A stretch of 64,000 nt of DNA from Deuterostichococcus epilithicus. Lineage: Eukaryota; Chlorophyta; Trebouxiophyceae; Prasiolales; Stichococcaceae. A program made the position numbers and the translations under genes. Under the pieces are notes generated by a model that saw nothing but the letters and a program-made list of their open reading frames with translations, was not told the DNA's origin and made no database searches. Of this stretch, positions 12,035 to 22,502 are shown in pieces (the first letter of the stretch is position 1; each line of letters opens with the position of its first letter). The stretch is taken from the NCBI GenBank assembly GCA_033439295.1, contig JAVTLE010000003.1:1054001-1118000 (forward strand), in the 5' to 3' direction.

Positions 12035-12739
12035 GCGACGCCGCACGCCCAGGACAGGGCGGCGATGCGGCGCACCACATCTTTGCGGCAGAATACATAC
12101 CTATCTGAAAACCCCCTAGGGCGCCTCGTGCAGCTGTGTGATGGAACCTGGATACCTGTTTTGGCACAACCCCTGATTTTTCTCGTCGTCTTGCCCTGCG
12201 AAGACCGACCCCGCTCTTGGTTTACATGGCGAGTCAATTGACGTGTGGATTTTGCTGTGGTGTGGAGACGCATCTTCTTGTCAATTTTGGGAGCCTTGTG
12301 ATTGCGATGGGAAACAGCCCGACAACTTTGTCCTGCGTGCATCTGTCACATCTCCTCACTCTTCAACGATCACATGCCCCCCGTCGACTCTGCTGCATGA
12401 TCTGGCCACCGCTGCTGTCCTGACAGCAATAGAATCCTCTCTCCTAATGCCGCCATAGAAAATCCCACCATTCTGCCGGTGGAACACGCCTGTTTAAATG
12501 TCCCAATCCGCTGCAAACTGGTGCTGCACGGTTCTATCTGCAAATGCCTACAAGTTGCTCGTGTGCATGCCCCAATCAATTCTGTTCTGAAGTTCTCGTG
12601 CTCACTCTTCATCCCTCACAGTGTCAACCTATGCAAATACATGTGCTACAAGTCCCACCATCTAATGGTTGCTGGCCGTCAGGGTGCTTGGTCTCGACAG
12701 CTGCGCACAGCCTGGCCAGTTGGGAGGCATCCGTGAAGC
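12035..12739. other. Convergent intergenic region
   Basis: Gap between the stop codons of the DUF3700 gene (+) and the serine decarboxylase (-). TTACA at 12222-12226 is a TGTAA signal on the minus strand, 514 bases past the decarboxylase stop. Otherwise it is AT-richer sequence with no coding signal I recognise. Confidence 0.5.
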
Positions 12740-15700
12740 TCAGTCGCTGGTGTGCAGCGCGCGCGCGTCGGCTGCCAGCTGGGCGGTGGCGGCAACCGCG
12801 ACGCGCGAGCGCGATGCGATGAGGTTGTTCATGAACTCCTCCAGCAGCGCGATGGTGATATTAGGCATCACCACCACGTGCGCAATGTCGCCCTGCAGAA
12901 TTCGATGATGCGGGGATGAAGCATCTTCAAGTGCGGTGTCTTGGCTGCGCAGGTCGCCTGCAGACACCGCGCACTTGCGGCAAATGACTGTACATCCCGC
13001 CGCCGCGGCGCAATGCAGCGCCCGAAGCAGCTCGCCCAGTGGTGAGAGACTTCCACTGTGGGAACACGTCAGCTTTGTGGTGACAGTGCACGCACCTCGC
13101 AGGCGAGCTGCCACTTGCGGACGAAGGACTCGTCCTTGGGGCGCTCAAACACGACGGTGCTGCTCAGCTCGTTCAGCATGCACTTGATGCCTGCGTGCTC
13201 CAGCATCGCCTGCAGGCACACACTGACGAAAGTGGCACATAAAAGAAGTGCATGTGCAGAGCCTACACAACTTCTGCCACTCAGACCGTGGCTTGCCAAA
13301 GATTGTGATTATTGCGTCTGGCGAGCTGCAGCATCCCTCCCGTCAGGAACCTTCCCCCCTATCACACTGCAAGGACGCCTCCGCTCCTGCGTTGTGGCTG
13401 GCAAACCTTCCCCGTGCATCGAAGCGCTGAGCCGTGCAACAGTGGGAGGGGTTCTCACACCAACAGGAGGATGGAAATGGAGCAGAGCAGAAAGGCGGCA
13501 CCTTGAGCAGGTGGGCGTTGCGGAGGCACTTTTCCACGTCCCGCCGCATGCCCTCGTAGCCCTTGAGCGTGAGCGTGTACCACATGTAGATTGGCGCATG
13601 CCCGTTGCGGCTGCCCATGATGGTAGCGTCCCTCGAGTTCAGGTACTCCACCTCGCTACAGTGCGCAACTGACAGAGCCTTGTTCTGTGATTTGCGATCC
13701 TTTGTTGTGTGACGGTTGTTGTTGTCGTGTGAAATGCTGGCAAGGAAGTGCAAGTCGTAGCAAGGGTGGCGTAACTGCGCGCCGCAAAGCTGCCAGACGC
13801 ATGAAGGCATCATGCGGCGTAGGCACCAAAACCGGCACCTTGAACCCCCATAACGGTTAGCTCTGCACATCAGGTGGCGCACCTAGACAGGGCCATGACG
13901 TAACGCATGCGGGTGATGACGACGCCGCAGGGCACTGGCGCGCCCACGAACTTGTGGCCGCTGACGCTGACGGAGCCGATGGGCTTCTTGAAAGTCACCA
14001 TGGGCGCCGCCTTCACGAAGGGGATCTGCGGGCAAAAGCAGCGGCGCAGCGTGAGGTGTGGAAATGGCTCAGTATGTCATGATGACAGCTTCGTGAATGT
14101 CAATCGTGGGCGCAGCCTTGACATGAAGGATCTGCGCCAGTGCACAGCAGCAGCGCCGCTGAGCTCATGTGCTCTGCATCATGAAATGATGTCATGGCGA
14201 CGCCTGGTGGGCGGAAGCAGCAATCAGTCAGAGCAAGCTGCGGCAAAAAAAAGCCCAGACAGATCCGATCGAACCCGGCAGCGCAGTTTGCGCAGCACGA
14301 AGCACAGGCGGTCTCTGCTGTTGCGCCAGCCGGAACCGCGGGCTCACCATGAGGCCGAAAAGGGCGCCGTCGCAGTGGATGAAAAAGCGGTCCTCGCTGT
14401 AGCCTGCGCTCTCGAGGATGGCCAGCACCCGGTCCAGGTCATCAACAGCGCCGCGCACCTGCAGGGAGCACAGCGCTCTGCGGTCAAGGGCAAGCAGCGG
14501 TCGCAGGAGGCACTTCCGCGTCCATCAGGACGGCCGGCACCCTGTCGAGGTCGTCCACCGCACCGCGCACCTGCAAGGTGCCCAGGGTTTCATGTCAGGG
14601 TTTCAGTAGCTGTGTGCGCTGCATGTGCAATGCGCTGCCTCGAAGCTGTGCGCTTGTCGCTGGTCCGGGCCGGCCTCCGTGCCACGCACCTGCGCCAGCC
14701 AGGGTCTGTAGGGATGAACATGCATGAGGGTGAATGCTTTTGCGGCCCCCAACATGACCAGCTCCCTTACTTTGGTCGTCCACTGCGCTGCGCAACCTGT
14801 AGGGTTTCGGATATGGTGGCATCATGAGAAGATTATGTGTCGGCCCTTGCAATCCCGCATGCGCGCGCGGCTGCTCCGGCCAGGGCCCCTGTTTGGCATA
14901 CTCGTACTTCAGGAACCGGGATCCATGTAGGGCAACCCGACTCCCCAGCAGCCCTGCAGCGTGAGCCGTGGTGGCGCAGCGGCGCGCAACCCTCGACAAG
15001 CGCCCAGGTTCAGCGCCTTGCCGCCGTCCCCGGCTCCGCTCATTCCCCTCTCCGCATTTCACAGTTCACACCCGCGGCCTTAAGTTGCAGTTTCTAGGCG
15101 CAGTCAGGCGCATTCAAATGCAGTCAGACGCAGTCGCACCGTGGTGCCAATGTTGACATTGATGATGGCGGGCCGCGCCACGTTGGCGCGCAGCCGCTCC
15201 TCCAGCTCGTCATAGTCGATTTCGCCCGTCGGCAGTGTCGCAACCTGCGCAGTTTTTGCACCAGCAAGCGTATGGACCAGGACCAGGAGCAGCAATTAGC
15301 TGGTCATCCACTTGCTGGCTTGCGCCAGCACGTCAGCCGCCAGCACGGCAGCCAGAGGATTGGCGGCACCGCAGCCGGAGCAGGGCTGCCCAACGGACGA
15401 CCAGGAAGGGCAGATGTCAGCAGGCATGCAAGGGTTCAGGGTTTTGACCACCTCGATGGCGTCCATTCGGTACATGCGCGCCGCCTTCATGACCGAGTAG
15501 TGCGTCTCCTTTGACGTGTACAGGATGCCTGCAGGAGGTGGCCAAGCACGGAGTCCACCGGTTTCTTGCAGCAAGCGGACCGTCAGCGGACCGTCGTTTG
15601 TAAAATTGCCACACAACCTTCAAGGCAAGGCGCTGCGCCGGCGCCCTTGCCGCAGAGCCCAGCCTGCCCGTCAATTGGGCTGCGCGCCTCCCGAGCATTG

Positions 15701-17694
15701 CAGGGCAGAGGCGAGGCTGCACAGTCCACGGGCTGACGAGCCAGGGTCGTGAGCGCCTCAGGCATGACGCCTGTGTGTTTCAGTCCCCGACATGTGGACA
15801 ACCAGCTGTCGGCGCACCGTCAGGCAGGTTCTCGCGGCCGACCAGGATGCCGTGCAGGTTGCCCTCAGTGCCGCAGTTGGTGACATAGCCCCAGTACTCC
15901 TCCGTGTCGATCTCCCACAGCTTGGCGAACCAGTTCAGCACACCGATCTGCGCGGCAGGGGGAGGCGCTGCTTGGCGTGAGTTTTGGCAGGGCGGAGAGC
16001 GGGAAGCCCAGCGGCTGGATTTCCGACCCGGAGTTGCAGGCGTATTGCTCGCGGCTGAATCATTGAAGCTCTGTCTGTCGCAGGCTGGTTCGCCAGGTCA
16101 GGCCTTGCGGCCCTGCTGCGTGCTGCAGGCGCCAGGTCAGGGGGCCATCACCGTGGTCAAGAGGAGAGGTGATGTTGGGGCGGGACACGCGGGCAGCCCA
16201 CCTCAAACTCGCGGGAGTGGACGCCGTAGTTGGACTCGATGAAGGGGTCCCCCAGGTTGTTGATGCTGAACTTCTCCAGGCCCTCCAGGGCGCCATAGTC
16301 AAAGTCCAGGTTGTACGGGTACCTGGATCAGGGTTTTGGGGCAGGGTCTCCATCAGACTGTTGGTGCTATCGTTTCCTCCCCCTCCAGCGCACCATAGTC
16401 GAAGCCCAACTGTCACGCGGGCGCCTCGGCAGGAGTTTGGGGAGGGTCCGGAAGAGGGACACCAGTTCCGCTCGAACGCTGCTGACTGGCGCCATGCCAA
16501 TGCCTGCTGTCGTCAACCGCTGTGGCCGGTACAGAAGTCGAGGGCGCCTTGCAGCGCGCAGTGCTGGCCGCTGGCTGCCGAAGCCTGGCGCGCGGCCGGC
16601 GGCTCAGGAGGCGCCCTGTCCGTGCCGCTGCCGCCGCAGCCGCTGCATGCGACATGGGAGCCGCACGGCCCCCCGAACCACGGATCTCGGCAGGACCGGG
16701 AGCACCGGAACGCACCCCATGTGGTGCTTGGTGCGCTCCTGAAGCCGGTCGCGGTAGGCCTGCAGCACGCCGGCCACCTGCTCCTGAAACTCCTGCGGTC
16801 GCATCATCGCCGCCACGGATCAGCACGAGGCCGCAGGAGTTGGTCATCCGTCGGGGACCCCTGTCCTGCAGACTGGTGTTCGTCCCGCAGTCCGCGGCTC
16901 CGTGCACCCGCCGCGCGCTGGTCGTCACCGGCTGCCTCGGAGGCCTGCTGAGCATGCTCCAACTCCACTCAGACTGCAGTGGAAGCGTCCACCGCATCTG
17001 GGGCTGTGCAAATGACAGATTGAGGCGACGCCGACTCACGAAGCGTGTTGCCACCCCTCGGACTGACACGCAGCATGCATCGCACCTCTGGAGACTCATG
17101 CACGCCGGCCTCCATCACCGCCTGCGCCGCAGTGTAGTTGTGGGTGATGTTCACGGGGCCACGCACTGGCAGCGCCTGCGTCGGCAGCAGTGGCTGCCCC
17201 TCCGCGGGCTGGACCACCGCCTCCTGCGGTCTCGGCGACCGCATGGGGCTCTTTGGCTGCGGCACAGCGCACGTGCCGCCGTCGCCGTTGGCGCCGCGGC
17301 TGGTTCCGTCGCCGTTGCCACTCGCGCCACTGTCTCCGTTGCCATGGGAGCGCGGCACGGCGCGCGCTGGGCTGCCGACGGCGAAGGCGCTGCTGCCGCT
17401 CGCCTTTGCGAGGTTGCTGCTGCTCCCGGCGCGGCTGCTGCTGCCGGACCTTGCGGGCGAGCGTGGCGTTGAGGCCTGCAGCAAATCCGGCACCGGCTGT
17501 GCCGGCAGCAGGCCACCCTCGAACTGCTGCTGCGGGAGATGCGGCATTGTAGCCGGCGCATGGTCCAGGATTGAGCCTGCACCTGAGGGCCCATCACGTG
17601 GCTCCTCGCCGATCGCGTGGCTGCGCGGCTCTGCAGCATCTGACACTGGCGTAGGCCGGCGCTGTAAGGTTGCCAGCACGGCTGGATCCGCCAT
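12740..17694 (-). CDS. SDC: Serine decarboxylase (PLP-dependent, group II)
   Basis: Eleven exons: 17086-17694, 16716-16792, 16202-16322, 15818-15947, 15452-15528, 15140-15244, 14348-14458, 13883-14025, 13502-13655, 13096-13209, 12740-12892. They sum to 598 codons. From about residue 215 the match to plant serine decarboxylase is close: [64 protein letters not shown], then the PLP-lysine motif [25 protein letters not shown] and [13 protein letters not shown] follow. The enzyme makes ethanolamine from serine for phosphatidylethanolamine and choline lipids. Histidine decarboxylase is the main alternative name for this subgroup, but similarity to plant SDC is strong. The N-terminal ~200 residues are low-complexity Ser/Gly/Ala/Pro. 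Three introns carry echoes of the following exon. Confidence 0.93.
13985..14137 (-). repeat. Echo of SDC exon 8 in the preceding intron
   Basis: Exon 8 starts at 14025 ([14 protein letters not shown]). A diverged copy starts at 14131 behind GCGCAG and reads [14 protein letters not shown] in the same frame. The offset is 106 bases. Confidence 0.75.
14426..14576 (-). repeat. Echo of SDC exon 7 in the preceding intron
   Basis: True exon 7 starts at 14458. A second copy of its edge starts at 14570, 112 bases upstream in gene orientation, behind its own TTGCAG acceptor. Both encode [11 protein letters not shown] over 11 codons. The six differences I count in those 33 bases are all silent. The copies then diverge (LAILESAG against PAVLMDAE). 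Confidence 0.85.
16281..16420 (-). repeat. Echo of SDC exon 3 in the preceding intron
   Basis: Positions 16281-16303 (exon 3, encoding FDYGALEG) recur at 16381-16403 with an offset of 100 bases. The copy also encodes FDYGALEG, and the four differences I count are silent. No clean acceptor precedes the copy. Confidence 0.8.
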
Positions 17695-18750
17695 CGGGGC
17701 CCGCGATCACCAACTCGAAAGCCCTTGAGGTGCTGCTCCCGATGCAGGTGGTGCAAATCCAGCCAGATTCGGCGCCGCTGCGAGCCAAGACTGGGTCTTG
17801 AGATCGCCGCTCTGAAATGCTGATCAAATAACGACACTGAGTTGAGGGCTGCAACGCGAATATGCTGGCTATGAATATTTTCGGAGAAGGTGCATGGGGA
17901 GTCGGCGGAAAGCCTGGCGGTAGCAAAGCTGTCGGGCAAACTCCAGGCTGCTACTGTCCCCGCAACTAAGGAAACGAGAACCAAAGTGCGAGCGGGTGGA
18001 ATGCACCCAGGCGGGGTCGGTCAAGCGTGTGCACAGTCGCGAAAAAGCACCTGACTTGAGGGGCTGGGCTGACCGGAGAGGCGCCAGGTGCGCGAAGGGC
18101 GGCAGCTGCAGGAGGGCACTGTCAGCAGATTCCAGGCTGCAGGCGTTTCGTATGGGTTTTTAAAAAGCTTGGGTCCCCTGCACAACTGTTATAATAACGT
18201 GCAGCAGGTTGACAGCGCCGAGGAATACTCGTGCGTAGGATGTAGGTAGGTAGGTACCAACACTCAAATGTCTGAATATCGCGTGTTGCAGGTAATATCT
18301 TCTCTCTCTTACCTCTCTCCACCAGGTTCCATCAAATAGTTGACCATGGCCAGGTGCCGACTGTGCTACAGGTGCGCTTGCAGCGGCACGCTCTGTGCCG
18401 CGGTCCGCGGAAAGCCTATCTTCAGGTGTGTTGGTGGCTGAAACGACTGCTGAAAGGCTGATCAAGCTAGGTATATCCTGAGGTGCTCTGATGATCTTGC
18501 AACGGCAAGTATCGTAGCTGTTCTTAGATGCTTGATGTGATGCTTTGCCCCAGTGCATCCGGCGCCACCTGCGGCACAGGAAGCAGTGAGTTGGTCAGCT
18601 GCTCATTATGTGCCCCACCCAGGAGGCCCTTTGCCTCACGTCCCATCAGATCAATAACTTATAATTTTGCACCGCACTGCGCGTGCCTGGGCGCGAGACC
18701 AAACGCACGACGTGCGCTGCGAGCACACTGACAGTCAGAAGGAAAGCCCT
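17695..18750. other. Spacer between serine decarboxylase 5' end and RNase III 3' end
   Basis: Both flanking genes are on the minus strand, so this should hold the SDC promoter and 5' leader and the RNase III 3' UTR. It has a short GTAG microsatellite near 18239-18256 and AT-richer sequence around 18.1-18.3 kb. I see no gene. Confidence 0.4.
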
Positions 18751-21700
18751 TCAAGAAGACAAAACAACCCCCACCTGCAAGAGCGCAGCCCGTGCGGCTT
18801 CCTGTTCTGCGTCCCGCTTAGAAGTGCCAGACCCCTCGCCAAGCACCTCCCCGCCCAGCTTCACAGTCGTCCGCCACATTGATCCGCTCCCCTGCACATA
18901 TGGCGAACAGGAAAGCTGTGAGGTGGGCGCGGCGCTTCGTATGGCAGACGTACCAGAGCACTCGAAACAGAGCTGGCGAATGCAGCAGGCAGTCTGCTCC
19001 ATGCGAGAGGCAGAAGCACCCGAGGTGTGCTCATTACAGTCAGGCGTGCTCACAGAGACTTGTGCATCCTAAGACCACACGGGCTGCCCGCCTCCTGACA
19101 GTTCCTGGGATGAACATAGGCAAATGCTGGATATTCTCCTGGCACACGGGCTCCTTCGAGCCCGCAGTGGGCTGCCCACCTCCAGGAAGCGGCTGGCGTG
19201 GAATCTGGGGGGCCTCAGCTCCTTGATCTGGCACTGCTCGAACAGGATGCCCTGCAGTGGAGGAAGCACTTGCTGGGAGGCTACCAACTTTGCACGAGCA
19301 ACACGCGCGAGCCCCGACAGGGGGCACATTCTCAGTCGTGACGACATGGCAAAGGTTGCGCCAGGCCGGGACCTCCGACCCAAGCGCAGAGCCAGCACTG
19401 TCAGAGGGTCAAGTTCTGCCGGCACCATGTACTGCCAGCAGCGATGAGTACGCACCAGCAAGTGGACGGCGGGACTCCTCCGCAACCCTCGGCGCACCCT
19501 GCAACTGCAAGTGCAGTTGCAGTTACAACCCTGCACTTGCTCACCTTGAAGTTGCTGTTGATGGTGGCCGTCCGCACGCCCAGCACGTCCTCGATGAGGT
19601 GGCAGGTAAAGTCGAAGGCGGTGCGCCAGCCGTGGTCCAGGAACACCGCGCCGATGAGCGCCTCTGACACGTCGCCGCGCACCTGGTTGCCCCAGTGCCC
19701 TACAGGCAGCGGTTTGGCAGGGATGGGGCTGCAGTCTGTGCCGGAGAGCCGCCGGCAAAACCCGACCACAATGACACCGAAACTTGTGGACCTCTCCCCA
19801 CCATGCAGTTCCCAGCCTTGGTGCTGGCACACCCAAGGCAGCAGCAGTTCACGGCGGCAGCCGGCCACGCATCACAGCGCACGCTGCGCTAGAAACTGAC
19901 CGACCACAGGCTGTCTTCCGGCTGTCAAGCCTCCGCTGAGACGAGCATGGTGAGGCCTGTTCATCAGCACTCACCTCCGCTGAGCATGGTGAAGCCGCTC
20001 GAGGCGATGTAGCGCTCCAGCTGCAGATGCTCAGCCATGCGCAGCAGCGCCCTGGCATCGATCAGCGCATTCTGCACCTGCGAAAAGCACCTTTCACGAA
20101 TCTGGAGGAGCCGTGATTGAAAAATTCATTACCAAAGCACACATAAGTTATCAAGCAATAAAAAGACCAGAGTCCAACAACACCTGCGTCATCGACCCCT
20201 CAGTGGCATCGGGATACCGCTGCATGAGTAGCGCCCGCACCGCCAGGCCCAGCACCGCATCCCCCAGGAACTCCAGGCGCTCGTACGAGTGCGCCACCAC
20301 CTGTGGCACCCCAGCGGCTATCTGGTAAATCAGTCCCGCTGCTCCAGGGTCACCAGGCTGAGGCTGACGGGTTGGTGACCGACTACTTTTGCGCATCCAG
20401 GGTCGCTGAGATCTAGGCCGGCCATGGGCTGACATCTCGTGTCCCTCATGTGTCCATCACAGTACTCGACCCCTGCGCCGTGCTTGTGTTAGGCCAGCAG
20501 GCAAGCATCCCAGGTGCAGACGCAAGCTCACAGCATGGGCGCACAGCAGTTTTGTACCAGGCCGGGCGGCAGCGCCGAGGGCGTCGTGAGCGCACAGCGG
20601 TACAGCTGTGGGTCTTTGACAGGCAAGCCCAGCAATGCCTCCAGCCGCCAGCGCGGCACGTCCTGCAGCGGCAACCCCTGGAAGCGGCCTGCACGAAACG
20701 GTGCACACGAGCACGTTGGCTGTTGACACGTTGAATGCTTCGTCAGCCTTCGCAATCAGCCGCCGTCCTTCACGCAGGCGCCGCCTGACCCCTGTTGCAA
20801 TGCAAGGTCTCACCACACAAAGCACATCCTACATACTCAATGGGACAGCTCCATGAGGATGAGGGGGTTGTTGCATTCTGGTTCGAGGTCGAACAAGGGT
20901 GACACGCTTCTAACATTGCACAGAGAAAGGGGCATACGTGACCCACCTTTCCTGTCGAAGCCTGCCTTGTCGAGTGCCGCTCGCCGGCTGCCAGGGAGCT
21001 TGCCATCTACGCTGCTCAGCATAAGAGCCAGGGTAGGCGACGCATGCACCTCCGGGTGCGGCGGCAGCCTGCCCAAGCGCAGGCGCCGCCGCCAGCGGAA
21101 CGGCAGCGCCCACCACAGTCGCTTCAGCGGCAGCAGGGCCCACTGTGCGACCTTCTGCAGCAGCCTGCAGGGCGCAGATTCAGCTTCTGGCACTCGGTCG
21201 TGTGTCCTGCCACAGAGGATTATGCAGCATATGCACATCTGCCACGACTCTGTGCAGAAGGTGCAACATTGCAATGACAGGAGGGCCCTGCCTGGAAAGC
21301 GCCAGCAGGCTGAAGGCGGCAGCCAGTCGGCCGTGCCAGCCGTTGCTGGCAGCTCCTTCTGAGGCTGGCGTGGCCGCCTCCTGCAGCTGCGGCTCACATG
21401 CGCCGTTCTGAGAGCGGTCGCCGCCTGGCTGAGCAGTGGCAGACAGGCACTCTGCAGCATCATGCTGCCGCTGCTGCTGCTGCTGCTGCTGCTGCTGCCC
21501 TGCATCTGGCTCGTCCACCCCGTCCACGTCGCTCTCGTCGCCATCCGAAGTCAGCTCGGCTTCTGCTGACAGGGCGCCATTCTCCGCCGCCGCAGCCCTG
21601 GCTGCGGCCCGTCGCTCTCGTCGCCTCGCCCGTCTCGCCTCCGCCGTAGCCTGCTTCCTGTCCACCGCCTCCTGCTGTTCGTGATTCTCTTGTTCGGCAC

Positions 21701-21999
21701 GCTCCCGACGCAGCGCTAAGCGCAGCTGTCGCTTGCTGAGGCCGGCTGATGCTGTCGCCTGCTGCTGCTGTGTCGTTGCATTGATGCTGCCCTTGCTCCA
21801 TCCGCCGGAGTCGCCAAAGCGGAACAGCAGCGAACCGTCCGGCAGTTCTGCAAGTTCGAGATGAAGCTGTTGCTTTTGTTCAGGTCGATGCACAGACGTG
21901 CAGTGAAGTATGATTCACAGCGCCTCACCTTCCACAAGCGTTGGTGGTGCCTTCTTTGCTGCAAATGCGATCACGCGGAGACGATGCACCGTGCCGCGC
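18751..21999 (-). CDS. Ribonuclease III with dsRNA-binding domain, long N-terminal extension
   Basis: Exons placed: 21929-21999, 21292-21847, 20947-21164, 20545-20688, 20184-20338, 19975-20077, 19545-19699, 19180-19251, 18751-18915. The joined frame gives 545 residues; the first exon is probably missing. The RNase III signature ERLEFLGDAVL and the second acidic motif DVSEALIGAVFLDHGW carry the Mg-binding acidic residues. A dsRBD follows, ending TTVKLGGEVLGEG with SKRDAEQEAARAAL. One RNase III domain plus one dsRBD is the bacterial or organellar arrangement, so rRNA or intron RNA processing in plastid or nucleolus is likely. The N-terminal ~280 residues include an Arg/Ala-rich coiled region and a Gln run from a CTG repeat. 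Joining those exons relies on splice phase and one GC donor at 21291, so that part is less certain than the catalytic part. Confidence 0.8.
19930..20000 (-). repeat. Echo of RNase III exon end just inside its intron
   Basis: On the plus strand CCTCCGCTGAG...AGCATGGTGA recurs at 19930-19953 and at 19974-19992, spaced about 44-47 bases. In gene orientation the end of exon 19975-20077 is repeated just after its GTGAG donor, with a three-base insertion. Confidence 0.7.
21471..21498 (-). repeat. CAG/CTG trinucleotide repeat (Gln run)
   Basis: About nine CTG units on the plus strand, read as glutamines in the N-terminal extension of the RNase III protein. Confidence 0.85.
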
Positions 22000-22502
22000 C
22001 TGCAGAAAGACCAACGAGGTTCACTGCAGCTGCGTTACGATGTTCAGTGTTGCCTGGCCCGGCAGCACTTCACCTGGGCTGTCCTGATGTCACTTTGTAC
22101 TACGGGGCCTTGCCTGGCAGCCGGGGTTAAGACGATACCCACAGATGTTCTATAGTTGGTTTCAATCTCCTTCCAGCCACTTGCTTGGCGCTCTGAAGGC
22201 CGTGGCAGACAGCTGCTCGGATGCATGTCACAACACTCTATCAATACTGGAGTGTGCTGGCAAGCTCCATGATCAGTGCGGGTGTTTCGGATCCGATTCG
22301 ATCGACAATGAACAGTCGGTGCGCATGCGCATTTGCGCAAACAAATGCATGACGTCCCGAGTCCCGAGCGCAGCACGCAAAGCAGATTGCAGGCAGCGGT
22401 CATCACAATTGCATGTAAAGAAAGAATCGTTTGGACGCTCTCGGTACTTGTCTGCTGCTGTTGCCTGTCGAAAACCGTCTGCACCACACCTGCAGATGCA
22501 CC
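22000..22502. promoter_or_regulatory. Divergent region between RNase III and UBZ4/SAM genes
   Basis: About 500 bases between two head-to-head genes. It probably holds both promoters and the unplaced first exon of the RNase III gene. No motif stands out. Confidence 0.35.
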
